Assembly (NCBI GenBank): GCA_003525075.1
Contig: DQFO01000009.1
Coordinates: 143,959-207,958 of the forward strand
DNA from: Clostridiales bacterium
GTDB taxonomy: Bacteria; Bacillota; Clostridia; TANB77; CAG-508
Direction: 5' to 3'
DNA length: 64,000 nt
Under the pieces are notes generated by a model, which made no database searches, had not been told where the DNA came from, and saw only the letters and a list, made by a program, of their open reading frames with translations. Both the position numbers and the translations under genes were made by a program. Below are positions 1-7,891 of the stretch, piece by piece. Each line of letters opens with the position of its first letter. Position 1 is the stretch's first letter.

Positions 1-17
1 ATGAAGGAGTGATTTAT

Positions 18-563
18 ATGGAATATTTTGAAAAAATTATGAAAAAAACAGGATGGACATCTTTGTTATCATCAATAGTTTTTGCAATATTAGGAATTAT
101 ATTAATTACAAATCCAGAAGGAACAGTAAAATTTGTTTCTGCAATATTGGGAATTATGTTTATACTTGCAGGAGCATATAAAATAATAAGTTATTATCAA
201 AACAAAGGAAAATATGATATCATGAATTATGATATAGCTTATGGAATTATAGCAATTATATTAGGAATTGCAACAATTGCATATAGTGAACAAATAAGTT
301 CAATATTTAGGATTTTTATAGGAATATGGATTGTTTATAGCAGTATAATGAGATTTAGTTTAGCTTTAAAATTGAAAACTATAAGTTCAAATATATGGAT
401 ATATAGCATAATATTAGCTATTTGTATGTTTATTTGTGGATTATATACAATATTTGTATCTAATTTAGTTGTTGTTTCAATTGGTATAAGCATATTAATT
501 TATGCAATTATTGATGCTATTGAAGATATTATATTTTTAGTTAATGTTAATAAATTAAGCTAA
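18..563 (+). CDS. HdeD/DUF308-type membrane protein
   Basis: A 181-residue integral membrane protein with six hydrophobic segments (about residues 14-31, 37-57, 71-88, 93-114, 124-143, 146-170), arranged as repeated pairs like the DUF308/HdeD family. The family includes an E. coli acid-resistance protein, but its biochemical role is mostly unknown. ATG at 18 was chosen because AAGGAG at 4-9 sits eight bases upstream; the in-frame GTG at 9 overlaps that SD. It is followed by its own terminator, so it ends a transcription unit that begins outside the window. Family placement rests on the hydrophobic pattern and length. Confidence 0.7.
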   Translation: MEYFEKIMKKTGWTSLLSSIVFAILGIILITNPEGTVKFVSAILGIMFILAGAYKIISYYQNKGKYDIMNYDIAYGIIAIILGIATIAYSEQISSIFRIFIGIWIVYSSIMRFSLALKLKTISSNIWIYSIILAICMFICGLYTIFVSNLVVVSIGISILIYAIIDAIEDIIFLVNVNKLS

Positions 564-572
564 GAATTATGA

Positions 573-608
573 GGGTGGTAATAGTAAAATGTTACCATTC
601 TTTTTTTG
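573..608 (+). terminator. Rho-independent terminator after the DUF308 gene
   Basis: GGGTGGTAA (573-581) pairs with TTACCATTC (592-600) using two G:U pairs, followed directly by a run of T. Confidence 0.75.
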
Positions 609-633
609 TAAAAATATAAGCAAAACTTATAGT
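606..633 (+). promoter_or_regulatory. Weak candidate promoter for the transglutaminase-like gene
   Basis: TTGTAA, a 16-base spacer, then TATAGT. It overlaps the preceding T-run and is a poorer match than most promoters in this window. It is the only plausible site seen between the upstream terminator and the gene. Confidence 0.35.
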
Positions 634-689
634 ATGCATTACAATAATTAATTTGATTTATTATAAGAGTTATGTTAATATATATATGT

Positions 690-726
690 ACGAAGAACAA
701 ACATATATAAGTCTTGTTGAGACTTA
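690..726 (+). other. Leader hairpins upstream of the transglutaminase-like gene
   Basis: Two stems lie in the leader. TATATATGT and ACATATATA flank an eleven-base loop. TAAGTCT (708-714) pairs perfectly with AGACTTA (720-726) around TGTTG. The two share bases near 708-709 and so may compete. There is no T-run, so neither is a simple terminator. Confidence 0.4.
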
Positions 727-751
727 CAAATCAATTGGAGGTTTTTTCCCT

Positions 752-1237
752 ATGGAAAAACAGTTCTATGAAGTTGTCACTGGAAACCACTATGATCTGA
801 AGGAGGCTAACAAACATACTGGTGATCTTATTAAAAAAAGTGTGAAGGCTAAGGATATGCCTAGCACTGAGCTTAAGTTCATCAGGAAACACCATTGTGG
901 ATGTTGTTTACATTATGGCATGGCTTTGTTTAAGCTGATGCGTGATGCAGGAATGGAATGTTTCATTTCCGTTTCTGCGGAAGAAAATCCTGAAACGCAT
1001 AAGAAGACAGACAGGCATGTTAGTGTCTACTACATCAAGAATGGAAAGAAGTATATCGCAGATCCTGTTGAAGCAGTTAAAACTGGAACACTCGGCTTTG
1101 ACCAGATTCCGTTGGAAAGCTTTATCAAGGAAAATGGTGATGTATGGATCTTTGATCCATATGGAGAACATGGTGATGAAGAATTCTTTAGCAGTTTTAT
1201 GGGGTCGCCTTTGGCCACATTTACTGGTGAAGAATAA
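752..1237 (+). CDS. Small transglutaminase-like protein
   Basis: A 161-residue protein with a candidate Cys-His-Asp triad in transglutaminase order: Cys51/Cys52 in HHCGCCLHYG, His89 in TDRHVSVYY and Asp104 in YIADP. The spacing suits the papain-like transglutaminase/protease superfamily, so a cysteine hydrolase or acyl-transfer activity is inferred; the substrate is unknown. No signal peptide or membrane segment is seen, so it is probably cytosolic. ATG at 752 follows GGAGG at 737-741; the longer frame from 653 has no SD. Its codons (CTG, AAG, GGC, ATC) are much less A/T-biased than in neighbouring trxB, suggesting acquisition. It is a single-gene unit. Confidence 0.6.
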   Translation: MEKQFYEVVTGNHYDLKEANKHTGDLIKKSVKAKDMPSTELKFIRKHHCGCCLHYGMALFKLMRDAGMECFISVSAEENPETHKKTDRHVSVYYIKNGKKYIADPVEAVKTGTLGFDQIPLESFIKENGDVWIFDPYGEHGDEEFFSSFMGSPLATFTGEE

Positions 1238-1249
1238 GTTTCACAGACT

Positions 1250-1314
1250 AAAGTAAAAAGTCTCATTTGCTTTTTACTTTTAAAGCTATCGACTAATTTG
1301 CCGATGGCTTTTTT
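1250..1314 (+). terminator. Tandem terminators after the transglutaminase-like gene
   Basis: The first hairpin pairs AAAGTAAAAAG (1250-1260) with CTTTTTACTTT (1270-1280). The second pairs AAGCTATCG (1283-1291) with CGATGGCTT (1302-1310) and runs into T residues. Confidence 0.8.
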
Positions 1315-1324
1315 CGTATAATTA

Positions 1325-1353
1325 TTGAAAGTAGTTATATAATATGATAAAAT
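1325..1353 (+). promoter_or_regulatory. Sigma-A-type promoter for trxB
   Basis: TTGAAA (1325-1330), a 17-base spacer and TAAAAT (1348-1353), about 24 bases before the trxB start. Confidence 0.65.
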
Positions 1354-1376
1354 GCAAAAAAGAAAGGAACTAAAAT

Positions 1377-2231
1377 ATGTATGATGTCATTATAATAGGA
1401 GCAGGACCTGCAGGGATAACAGCAGGATTATATACTCAAAGAGGAAATTTAAAAACATTAATTATTCATAATGGAAAAACATCTTTAGAAAATGCAAATA
1501 AAATTGAAAATTATTATGGATTTGAAAATGGAATAACAGGTAAAGAGTTATATTTTCAAGGAATTAGACAAGCTCAAAATATTGGAATAGATGTAAAAAA
1601 TGAAGAAGTAATAAAAATAGAAATGATAGAAAAAAGCTTTAAAGTGAAAACAACAAAAAATGAATATATTTCTAAAACGATTATAATAGCAATGGGAACA
1701 AAGAAAAAAACTTTACAAATAGATGGAGTAAAACAATTTGAAGGTAGAGGAATAAGTTATTGTGCTATTTGTGATGGATTTTTTTATAGAAACAAAGATG
1801 TTGCAGTAATTGGAAATGGAGATTATGCAATATCTGAAGTAAATGATTTATTACCAGTTGTAAATAAAATTACAATATTAACAAATGGAAAACCTGCTCC
1901 AGATATAAGGAGTGAAAAAGTAGAAATAAATAATAGAACTATAAAAAAAATATTTGGACACGAAAAAGTTGAGAAAATTGAATTTGATGATGGAACAGAT
2001 ATAAATGTAAATGGAATATTTATAGCACAAGGAACAGCAGATAGTACAGATATAGCTAAAAAAATTGGATTAGTATTAGAAAATAATAAAATAAAAGTTA
2101 ATGAGAATATGGAAACAAACATTAAAGGAATATATGCTTGTGGGGATTGTATAGGTGGAATATTACAAATTTCTAAAGCAGTAAATGATGGAATGAAGAC
2201 AGGTTTGAATGTAATAAAATTTTTGAAATAA
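1377..2231 (+). CDS. trxB: Thioredoxin reductase-like flavoprotein
   Basis: A 284-residue FAD enzyme of the thioredoxin reductase fold, expected to reduce the thioredoxin encoded 55 bases downstream. Visible are the N-terminal FAD motif GAGPAG (residues 8-13), the redox pair CAIC (129-132) and the C-terminal FAD motif YACGDC. The second nucleotide-binding loop reads GNGDYA (146-151), but the arginine-rich HRRxxxR segment that binds the NADPH phosphate in classical TrxB is absent; the equivalent stretch reads ILTNGKPAPDIR. The electron donor may therefore not be NADPH. It is slightly shorter than the usual 305-320 residues. The start has AAAGGA upstream. Confidence 0.8.
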   Translation: MYDVIIIGAGPAGITAGLYTQRGNLKTLIIHNGKTSLENANKIENYYGFENGITGKELYFQGIRQAQNIGIDVKNEEVIKIEMIEKSFKVKTTKNEYISKTIIIAMGTKKKTLQIDGVKQFEGRGISYCAICDGFFYRNKDVAVIGNGDYAISEVNDLLPVVNKITILTNGKPAPDIRSEKVEINNRTIKKIFGHEKVEKIEFDDGTDINVNGIFIAQGTADSTDIAKKIGLVLENNKIKVNENMETNIKGIYACGDCIGGILQISKAVNDGMKTGLNVIKFLK

Positions 2232-2286
2232 AATATGTTATAATTTAAAAGAAATGTATAAAAATAATTTATAGGAGGAACAAAAA

Positions 2287-2589
2287 ATGATAGAAGAAAT
2301 AAAAAATTCAGAAGAATTTGAAAATGAAATAAAAAGTAATGCAATAGTATTTGCAGATTTTTATGCAACTTGGTGTATGCCATGTAAAATGATGTCTGGA
2401 ATAATAGATGAAATAGCAAAAGAACATCAAGAAGTAAAATTTATTAAAATAGATGTAGATCAAAATACAGAATTAGCGATAAAATATAATGTTATGAGTA
2501 TACCAACAATGATAATATTTAAGAATGGAAATACAAGTAAAACATTTATTGGAGTAACAGATAAAAGTGAAATAATTGCAGAATTTTAA
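2287..2589 (+). CDS. trxA: Thioredoxin
   Basis: A 100-residue cytosolic dithiol-disulfide oxidoreductase. The active site is WCMPC (residues 29-33) rather than the common WCGPC, and the cis-proline loop SIPTMIIF is present. Length is normal for a single thioredoxin domain. It follows trxB with a short gap and its own SD (AGGAGG), so the two form a reductase-thioredoxin pair, probably transcribed from the promoter at 1325. The Met in the redox motif should alter redox potential slightly, but this is inference. Confidence 0.9.
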   Translation: MIEEIKNSEEFENEIKSNAIVFADFYATWCMPCKMMSGIIDEIAKEHQEVKFIKIDVDQNTELAIKYNVMSIPTMIIFKNGNTSKTFIGVTDKSEIIAEF

Positions 2590-2608
2590 TAGAAATAAGA
2601 GGAGAAAA

Positions 2609-3409
2609 ATGAACAGAGAAGTATTAAATGATTACAAAAATAAAGATGAAAAAATGCTATTAGCAGAGGTGTTGGATAAAATAGAAAACACAAATAATAG
2701 AAATAAAATTGAACATACTGATTTTTTAGATTTAGCTCAAAATGAATTAGTACAAAAATTTTTAAACAAACAAAAAGTAGAAAATTATATAAAATATGGT
2801 GGTTTTAATGAAGCAGAGAGAAAAATGTATATATTTTATCCTGAAAAATTTAATGAACAAGTTGTTGAAAAAAATTTATCTAGTATTGTTCAAATTATTA
2901 GAATTGAATTACCAGACGATTTAATTGGAAAATATACACATAGAGATTATTTAGGTGCAGTTATGAAACTCGGAGTAAAGAGAGAAAAGGTTGGAGATAT
3001 AATTGTAGAAAATAATGGTGCAGATATTATAATTAATAAAGAAATTACTAAATTTTTAGAACAAAATTTAAGTGAATTAACGAGATTTTCAAAATCAACA
3101 ATTACAGTAGAAGATATACAAAATTTAAGAAATGTTGAAGTAAAAAAGGAAGAAATTGAAATAATAGTAGCCTCTTTAAGACTTGATAATGTTGCATCAG
3201 AACTTGCAAGATGTTCAAGAAGCAAAATAATCGAAATAATGAATACAGAAAGAGTTTTTGTTAATTTTCAAGTAGAAACAAAGAAAACAAAACAAATAAA
3301 AGAAGGGGATATGATTACAATAAGGGGAAAAGGACGATTCTTTATAAAAGAGATTATCGGGCAAACTAGAAGTGGTAGAACAATATTAAAAGTAGAAAAA
3401 TTTGTATAA
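2609..3409 (+). CDS. ylmH: YlmH-type S4-domain RNA-binding protein
   Basis: A 266-residue protein whose C-terminal third is an S4 RNA-binding domain (SELARCSRSKIIEIM, then the beta-hairpin segment GDMITIRGKGRF). The N-terminal part matches the YlmH arrangement. YlmH proteins are linked to stalled-ribosome rescue and, by gene context, to cell division. In many Firmicutes ylmH lies in the division cluster; here it follows trxA instead. The start is ATG 2609, preceded by AGAGGAG; the in-frame ATG at 2576 lies inside trxA and lacks an SD. Confidence 0.75.
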   Translation: MNREVLNDYKNKDEKMLLAEVLDKIENTNNRNKIEHTDFLDLAQNELVQKFLNKQKVENYIKYGGFNEAERKMYIFYPEKFNEQVVEKNLSSIVQIIRIELPDDLIGKYTHRDYLGAVMKLGVKREKVGDIIVENNGADIIINKEITKFLEQNLSELTRFSKSTITVEDIQNLRNVEVKKEEIEIIVASLRLDNVASELARCSRSKIIEIMNTERVFVNFQVETKKTKQIKEGDMITIRGKGRFFIKEIIGQTRSGRTILKVEKFV

Positions 3410-3415
3410 TAAAAG

Positions 3416-3448
3416 ATCACAGTCTTGAATTTAAAGACTGTGATTTTT
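3416..3448. terminator. Bidirectional terminator between ylmH and rimI
   Basis: ATCACAGTCTT (3416-3426) pairs perfectly with AAGACTGTGAT (3434-3444). It has T residues after it on the plus strand and on the minus strand, and serves the convergent genes. Confidence 0.85.
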
Positions 3449-3881
3449 AAATGTCATATTTTGTCATAATATAAGCATCTGTAGTATTATTATAATATTT
3501 TTTTCTGATTCCTAAATTCTTAAAACCAAACTTTTCATACAATTTAATAGCTGGTGTATTTTCAACATTTACTTCAAGAGTAAATGTTTTTAAATTCATA
3601 TCAGAACATAAATCAATTAATGTTTCTAGCATTTCACCACCAATGCCTTTTCCACGACAAGATTTTTTTACAACTATATTATTTAAAGTAGCTTCATCAA
3701 AAATAACTGAAATTCCAGCAAAACCAACAACTTCATTTTTTTCTTTAGCAATAATATATTTGGTTTTATCATTTACAAGTTCTTGTTTTAATACATTATA
3801 GCTCCAAAAATTATCAAAATCAGAATATAATGTATTTTTCATTTGTTCTAAATCTTCTAAAGTCATTTCAGTTATTTCCAT
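3447..3881 (-). CDS. rimI: Ribosomal protein S18-alanine N-acetyltransferase
   Basis: A 144-residue GNAT acetyltransferase. The acetyl-CoA loop reads CRGKGIGGEML and is followed by the C-terminal YEKFGFKNLGIRKKYY typical of RimI, which acetylates the N-terminus of ribosomal protein S18. It lies directly downstream of tsaB, an association common in bacteria. ATG at 3881 has AAGGAG eight bases upstream; a GTG at 3890 overlaps this SD and was not used. The S18 substrate is inferred from family and context. Confidence 0.85.
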   Translation of the reverse strand: MEITEMTLEDLEQMKNTLYSDFDNFWSYNVLKQELVNDKTKYIIAKEKNEVVGFAGISVIFDEATLNNIVVKKSCRGKGIGGEMLETLIDLCSDMNLKTFTLEVNVENTPAIKLYEKFGFKNLGIRKKYYNNTTDAYIMTKYDI

Positions 3882-3896
3882 AAAATTCACTCCTTT

Positions 3897-4568
3897 TTAT
3901 TTATTTCCTAAAGCTCTTTCAGCTTGAGATTTTCTTAAATATAAAGGCATTAAATCAAAATTTGTATTTTGATTATAAGCATTTAATCCAGCTAATCCAA
4001 GAGAAAAACTACTTAAATCATTTTTATCAGAAAAAGTACAAGTATTAAGATTAGAAAGTAGATGTTCTTTATGTATAATTGAACCATCACCAACAAAATT
4101 GATTTTATCATATTTTGTTAAAATTGGAATGATTTCTTTTATAGTTTTAAAACTAAGTTCTTCAAGTTGTGTTACAATATTATTTTTCTTTTCAAAAACT
4201 CCAAAGTAAACATTATTGTTTTTGGCATCTATAAGTGAACAGATAATTCCATCACTATCTATATTGTAAGCTAAAGATTCTAAAGAAGAAATTCCAACGC
4301 ATGGAATATTTAAACTATCTTTAAAGGCAAGTACTGTTCCAACACCAATTCTTATACCAGTGAAAGATCCAGGCCCTTTATCACAAACAATTAAATTTAT
4401 ATCTTGTAAAGTTAATTTACTTTCAGATAATGCTTGTTCAATTACAGGCATTATTTTTTCAGAATGATTTCTAGCATCATTAACAATAATTTCTTTTATA
4501 CATTTTTTATTTTCTAAAACAGCTACTGTACATAAATTGCTTGCTGTATCTATACTTAATATTTTCAA
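3897..4568 (-). CDS. tsaB: tRNA threonylcarbamoyladenosine complex subunit TsaB
   Basis: A 223-residue member of the ASKHA fold. It starts MKILSIDTA and carries the diagnostic KGPGSFTGIRIG. TsaB pairs with TsaD and TsaE to make the t6A37 modification in ANN-decoding tRNAs; tsaD and tsaE are not in this window. The start codon is TTG with GAAGGA upstream. It is co-transcribed with rimI from the promoter at 4599-4627. Confidence 0.9.
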   Translation of the reverse strand: MKILSIDTASNLCTVAVLENKKCIKEIIVNDARNHSEKIMPVIEQALSESKLTLQDINLIVCDKGPGSFTGIRIGVGTVLAFKDSLNIPCVGISSLESLAYNIDSDGIICSLIDAKNNNVYFGVFEKKNNIVTQLEELSFKTIKEIIPILTKYDKINFVGDGSIIHKEHLLSNLNTCTFSDKNDLSSFSLGLAGLNAYNQNTNFDLMPLYLRKSQAERALGNK

Positions 4569-4598
4569 TTTTTTTCCTTCTTTCTTGTGAATATGCTT

Positions 4599-4627
4599 AT
4601 TATACTACAATTAAATAGATTTTACAA
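4599..4627 (-). promoter_or_regulatory. Promoter for tsaB-rimI
   Basis: On the minus strand TTGTAA (4622-4627), 17 bases, TATAAT (4599-4604). Confidence 0.6.
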
Positions 4628-4681
4628 TAAAAAAATAATACATAGTTTAAAAAAATGGTATAAGTTGAAAGAAAAAATAAT

Positions 4682-4722
4682 AAACAACAACCCATTCCCA
4701 AAAGAATGAGTTGTTTATTTTA
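4682..4722 (-). terminator. Terminator of the two-TM Cys/Lys protein gene
   Basis: A hairpin formed by AAACAACAACCCATTC and GAATGAGTTGTTT. On the minus strand it follows the gene ending at 4734 and leads into a T-containing stretch. Confidence 0.65.
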
Positions 4723-4733
4723 TATTAATTCTG

Positions 4734-4997
4734 CTAGAAACAGCAATTTTTCTTTTTGTTAGTCTTTTTACAGCAGAATAATGATATTAAAGAAATTATA
4801 AATAATATTCCTAATGTTATTAATAAAACAATTACAGCACCTAATCCTAATGTTTCAACAACACCAAGTAAACTTTCAATTAAAACACCAACAAAAAAGA
4901 ATAAAGCTAAAGTAACAACACCTGTTATTATCCATAAGCATGAACAATCTTTCTTTTTGTTTTCTTTTTTACAAAAAATATCTACTTCTGGTTCCAT
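4734..4997 (-). CDS. Small two-TM protein with Cys/Lys-rich ends
   Basis: An unrecognised 87-residue membrane protein. A charged N-terminus with a CKKENKKKDCSC cluster leads into two hydrophobic helices (about residues 21-42 and 50-75). The C-terminus is FCCKKTNKKKNCCF. The two cysteine-rich ends would lie on the same side of the membrane and could bind metal or be acylated; this is speculative. ATG 4997 is preceded by GGAGGTG; a GTG at 5006 overlaps the SD. It is transcribed divergently from the DUF4173-like gene. Confidence 0.6.
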   Translation of the reverse strand: MEPEVDIFCKKENKKKDCSCLWIITGVVTLALFFFVGVLIESLLGVVETLGLGAVIVLLITLGILFIISLISLFCCKKTNKKKNCCF

Positions 4998-5085
4998 AAT
5001 TAGCACCTCCAGTCCTAATATATATTATGTTAAGTGTATTAAAAAGTTACACAATTTTAAAATATTGAAAAACGATAAAAAAGTA

Positions 5086-5114
5086 TTGACAAAAAATAAT
5101 AGTAGTAATATAAT
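5086..5114 (+). promoter_or_regulatory. Promoter of the 5162-7850 membrane-protein operon
   Basis: TTGACA (5086-5091), 17-base spacer, TATAAT (5109-5114): full consensus. Confidence 0.8.
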
Positions 5115-5161
5115 GCTCATATCAGAAGAAAAAAATAAATGTATTTGGAGGGAAAGAAAAG

Positions 5162-6643
5162 ATGAAAATATTAATAGGAGCATTATTTCTAAGCTTATGG
5201 CAATCATTACTATTTTGGAAACAAGATTTAGGCATATCTGTATTATTGTTTACAATACCAATAATATGGATAACAACAAAATTATTAAAAGGAAATATAA
5301 AAAACAAAAAAGCATTATTAATATCAATTCCGATTATAGTATTATCAAGTACATATTTTATATTTGATAATCTAACATTCTATTTAATAAATATAGTATT
5401 AATACCAATATTATATTTAATAATGGTAATATGGGCAATATCTGATTTTCAAATAAAATCTATAATTTATAAAATTATTTTAATGATATTTGAACCACTT
5501 AATTATATTGGAGATGTTATTAGAGCAGTATTAAAAGAGTTTAACCCTAAAGAAAAAGATGAACAAATAGGTGAGAAAAAAGAAAAAAATAATATTTTTA
5601 AAGCAGTATGTTTTACAGGAATTATAGCATTAATTGTAATAGGATTATTATGTTCAGCTGATAATGAATTTGCAAAAATATTTTCAACTATATTTAAAGA
5701 TATAAACATATTTAATGTATCAGAATTGACAGGTAGAATAATAATTATTATAATTGCATTTTTCTATTTTGCAGGATTTTTTATGAACATGTTAGATAAA
5801 GAAAATGGATTAAAAGAATTTGAAGAAGAAGAGAAAATAGAGAAAAAAGAGAGCTATACGATAAGAATGATGCTTACAGTACTTAATGTAGTTTATTTGG
5901 TATTTTGTTTTACACAAATAAAAGTATTATTTACAGAACAAAATATAAAATATTCAGAATTTGCAAGAAAAGGATTTTTTCAATTAATGATAGTATCATT
6001 AATTAATATTGTAATGATATTAAAAGCAAATAATAAGAATCTTAGAGAAAACGAAAAACAAGACAAATATAAAAAAACAATGTGTATAGTAATGGTAATA
6101 TTTACATTAGTAATAATTATTTCTGCATTTGCAAGAATGACATTATATCAACAAAATTATGGATATACAAGATTACGTGTATTAGTTGATTTGACATTAA
6201 TTACAGAAATAATATTATTAATTCCAACAGTAATTTATATCTTAGAAAACAAGATAAATTTAATAAAAACATATTTTGTTATTATTGTAACAATGTATTG
6301 TATTGTAAACTTTGTAAATATAGATAAATTCATTGTAAAAAATAATATAAATAGATATAAAGAAACAGGGAATATAGATTTAAACTATTTAATTGAAATG
6401 AATAATACTGATTTAGTTGAACAATTATTAGAACTAGATAATACAGAATTTAAGTATTCAGAAAAACTTTATTCTCAATCTAATATAGATAAACAATTAA
6501 TTAAAGAAAAAATAGAAAGACAAAAGAAAATGTTAGATGAATATTTAACTAATTTAAAGAAGAATCTTAATGAAACATATACTGTGGCTGAATTTAATTT
6601 GCCCAAAATGAGAGCTAAGTCAATATTAAATAATAGGAAATAA
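5162..6643 (+). CDS. Multi-pass membrane protein, DUF4173-like
   Basis: A 493-residue protein with roughly twelve hydrophobic segments. A stretch near residues 330-345, ARMTLYQQNYGYTRLRVLV, resembles the YGxTxLR signature of DUF4173/DUF4153 membrane proteins, whose function is not established. A soluble tail of about 100 residues follows the last helix. It is the first gene after a consensus promoter, with SD GGAGGG, and precedes the DUF2975/XRE pair in the same direction. Family assignment is from the motif and topology only. Confidence 0.65.
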   Translation: MKILIGALFLSLWQSLLFWKQDLGISVLLFTIPIIWITTKLLKGNIKNKKALLISIPIIVLSSTYFIFDNLTFYLINIVLIPILYLIMVIWAISDFQIKSIIYKIILMIFEPLNYIGDVIRAVLKEFNPKEKDEQIGEKKEKNNIFKAVCFTGIIALIVIGLLCSADNEFAKIFSTIFKDINIFNVSELTGRIIIIIIAFFYFAGFFMNMLDKENGLKEFEEEEKIEKKESYTIRMMLTVLNVVYLVFCFTQIKVLFTEQNIKYSEFARKGFFQLMIVSLINIVMILKANNKNLRENEKQDKYKKTMCIVMVIFTLVIIISAFARMTLYQQNYGYTRLRVLVDLTLITEIILLIPTVIYILENKINLIKTYFVIIVTMYCIVNFVNIDKFIVKNNINRYKETGNIDLNYLIEMNNTDLVEQLLELDNTEFKYSEKLYSQSNIDKQLIKEKIERQKKMLDEYLTNLKKNLNETYTVAEFNLPKMRAKSILNNRK

Positions 6644-6661
6644 AATTAAGGAGAGTAAAAA

Positions 6662-7129
6662 ATGAAGATTTTAGGAGAAAATGGAATAGGAAAATTTTTA
6701 AAAGTATTTTTACAAATATGTTTTTGGGGAGGTATAGTGTTATTAATAGCACTTCCTCTTATAGCTCAAATAGCTAAAGTGCACTTAAATGCATCAATTT
6801 ATGTAATATATCCAAATGGAATAGTTTTATTAGTAATTGTTAAACAATTTATAGGTCAATTTGATTCATTAAAAAATAAGAATCCATTTTGTATTGAAAA
6901 TTCAAAAAGATTGAAAAATTGTTGTATAGCATCTTTAGTTGAAACAGCATTATTAATAATTGATTTATTGTATATGATATTTTTAGTAAAAAGTGAAGAT
7001 ATTTTTGTTTTATTAGTAATGGTATTTATGATAATTTTATTTATAGGTGTTTCTATTGCATTTTATATTTTATCAGAATTAATAAAACAAGCAACAGAAT
7101 ATAAAAAAGAAAATGATTTAACAATTTAA
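6662..7129 (+). CDS. DUF2975 membrane protein
   Basis: A 155-residue protein with four hydrophobic segments (about 15-35, 41-58, 86-107, 113-135) and the conserved middle KNKNPFCIENSKRLK typical of DUF2975 (B. subtilis YoaS-like). Such proteins are normally encoded beside a small XRE regulator, as here. The pair is thought to act in regulation through a membrane partner, but the mechanism is unknown. SD is AAGGAGAG. Confidence 0.8.
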   Translation: MKILGENGIGKFLKVFLQICFWGGIVLLIALPLIAQIAKVHLNASIYVIYPNGIVLLVIVKQFIGQFDSLKNKNPFCIENSKRLKNCCIASLVETALLIIDLLYMIFLVKSEDIFVLLVMVFMIILFIGVSIAFYILSELIKQATEYKKENDLTI

Positions 7130-7149
7130 TAAAGAGAGGACTGAATAAA

Positions 7150-7350
7150 ATGATAGTTGTTAATTTAGATGTAATGATGGCTAAACGTAAAATATCATCA
7201 GGTGAACTTGCAGATAGGGTTGGAATAACACCAGCTAATTTGTCAATATTGAAAACTAATAAAGCAAAGGCAATTAGATTTTCTACATTAGAAAAAATTT
7301 GTGAAGTACTTGAGTGTAAGCCAGGGGATATATTGGATTATACAAAATAG
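7150..7350 (+). CDS. Small XRE-family HTH regulator (YozG-like)
   Basis: A 66-residue protein that is almost entirely one helix-turn-helix domain. The recognition-helix segment is ELADRVGITPANLSILKTNK and it ends CEVLECKPGDILDY, the usual C-terminus of this class. It lies 20 bases after the DUF2975 gene and probably represses or activates its own operon. No clear operator was found. Confidence 0.85.
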   Translation: MIVVNLDVMMAKRKISSGELADRVGITPANLSILKTNKAKAIRFSTLEKICEVLECKPGDILDYTK

Positions 7351-7358
7351 GGGAAATT

Positions 7359-7850
7359 ATGAAAAAATTAAAAAAGAGTGTTTTATTTTATACAATTTTA
7401 TATGCTATATTATTATATACATTATATTTAATATTAGAGAAGTTTAATTTAATGTTTAGACAATGGGTGAATATTATATCTTTTATAATAATCGGAAGTG
7501 GTTGCATTATAGGAATTGGACAAGTGATATTTTCTATAAATAAGAAATGGTTAAAAATTGTTTTGGGTATTATATTTGTTATTTCATTAGTTATAATAGG
7601 TCCTTTTGTTTATATATTTTCTATATTGGCTTATAAACCTGAACATGTAGTATATAAAAATGATGAAAAATATGTTGCTTATGTTATAGCTTTTCATATG
7701 ACAGAAGTGAAATATTATGAATATAAGAATATTTTTGTTTCTGGAAGTAAAGTTAAAATTATTGAGTACTATGGAAAAGGTGGATTTGATCCATTGGATA
7801 GTAAAAATGGTTATGTACATAATGTTGAAAGTGTAGATTATTATGAATGA
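7359..7850 (+). CDS. Unknown membrane protein
   Basis: A 163-residue protein not recognised. It has three hydrophobic segments (about residues 8-28, 36-57, 66-90) and then a soluble C-terminal domain of about 70 residues rich in Tyr and Lys, presumably outside or at the membrane face. It lies eight bases after the XRE gene with SD GGGGA and is the last gene before a strong terminator, so it belongs to this operon. Confidence 0.6.
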   Translation: MKKLKKSVLFYTILYAILLYTLYLILEKFNLMFRQWVNIISFIIIGSGCIIGIGQVIFSINKKWLKIVLGIIFVISLVIIGPFVYIFSILAYKPEHVVYKNDEKYVAYVIAFHMTEVKYYEYKNIFVSGSKVKIIEYYGKGGFDPLDSKNGYVHNVESVDYYE

Positions 7851-7886
7851 AAAATAGTGAATTAGATTTTTCTAGTTCACTATTTT
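7851..7886. terminator. Bidirectional terminator before spoIVA
   Basis: AAAATAGTGAA (7851-7861) pairs with TTCACTATTTT (7876-7886), extended inward by TTAGA/TCTAG. It works in both directions for the convergent genes. Confidence 0.85.
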
Positions 7887-7891
7887 TGATT

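Noticed and set aside
1823..2419. Long minus-strand open frame opposite trxB and trxA
   Set aside because: A mirror of AT-rich coding sequence. It has no SD, runs Phe/Leu/Ile-rich and overlaps two certain genes. The same applies to all other long antisense frames in the window.
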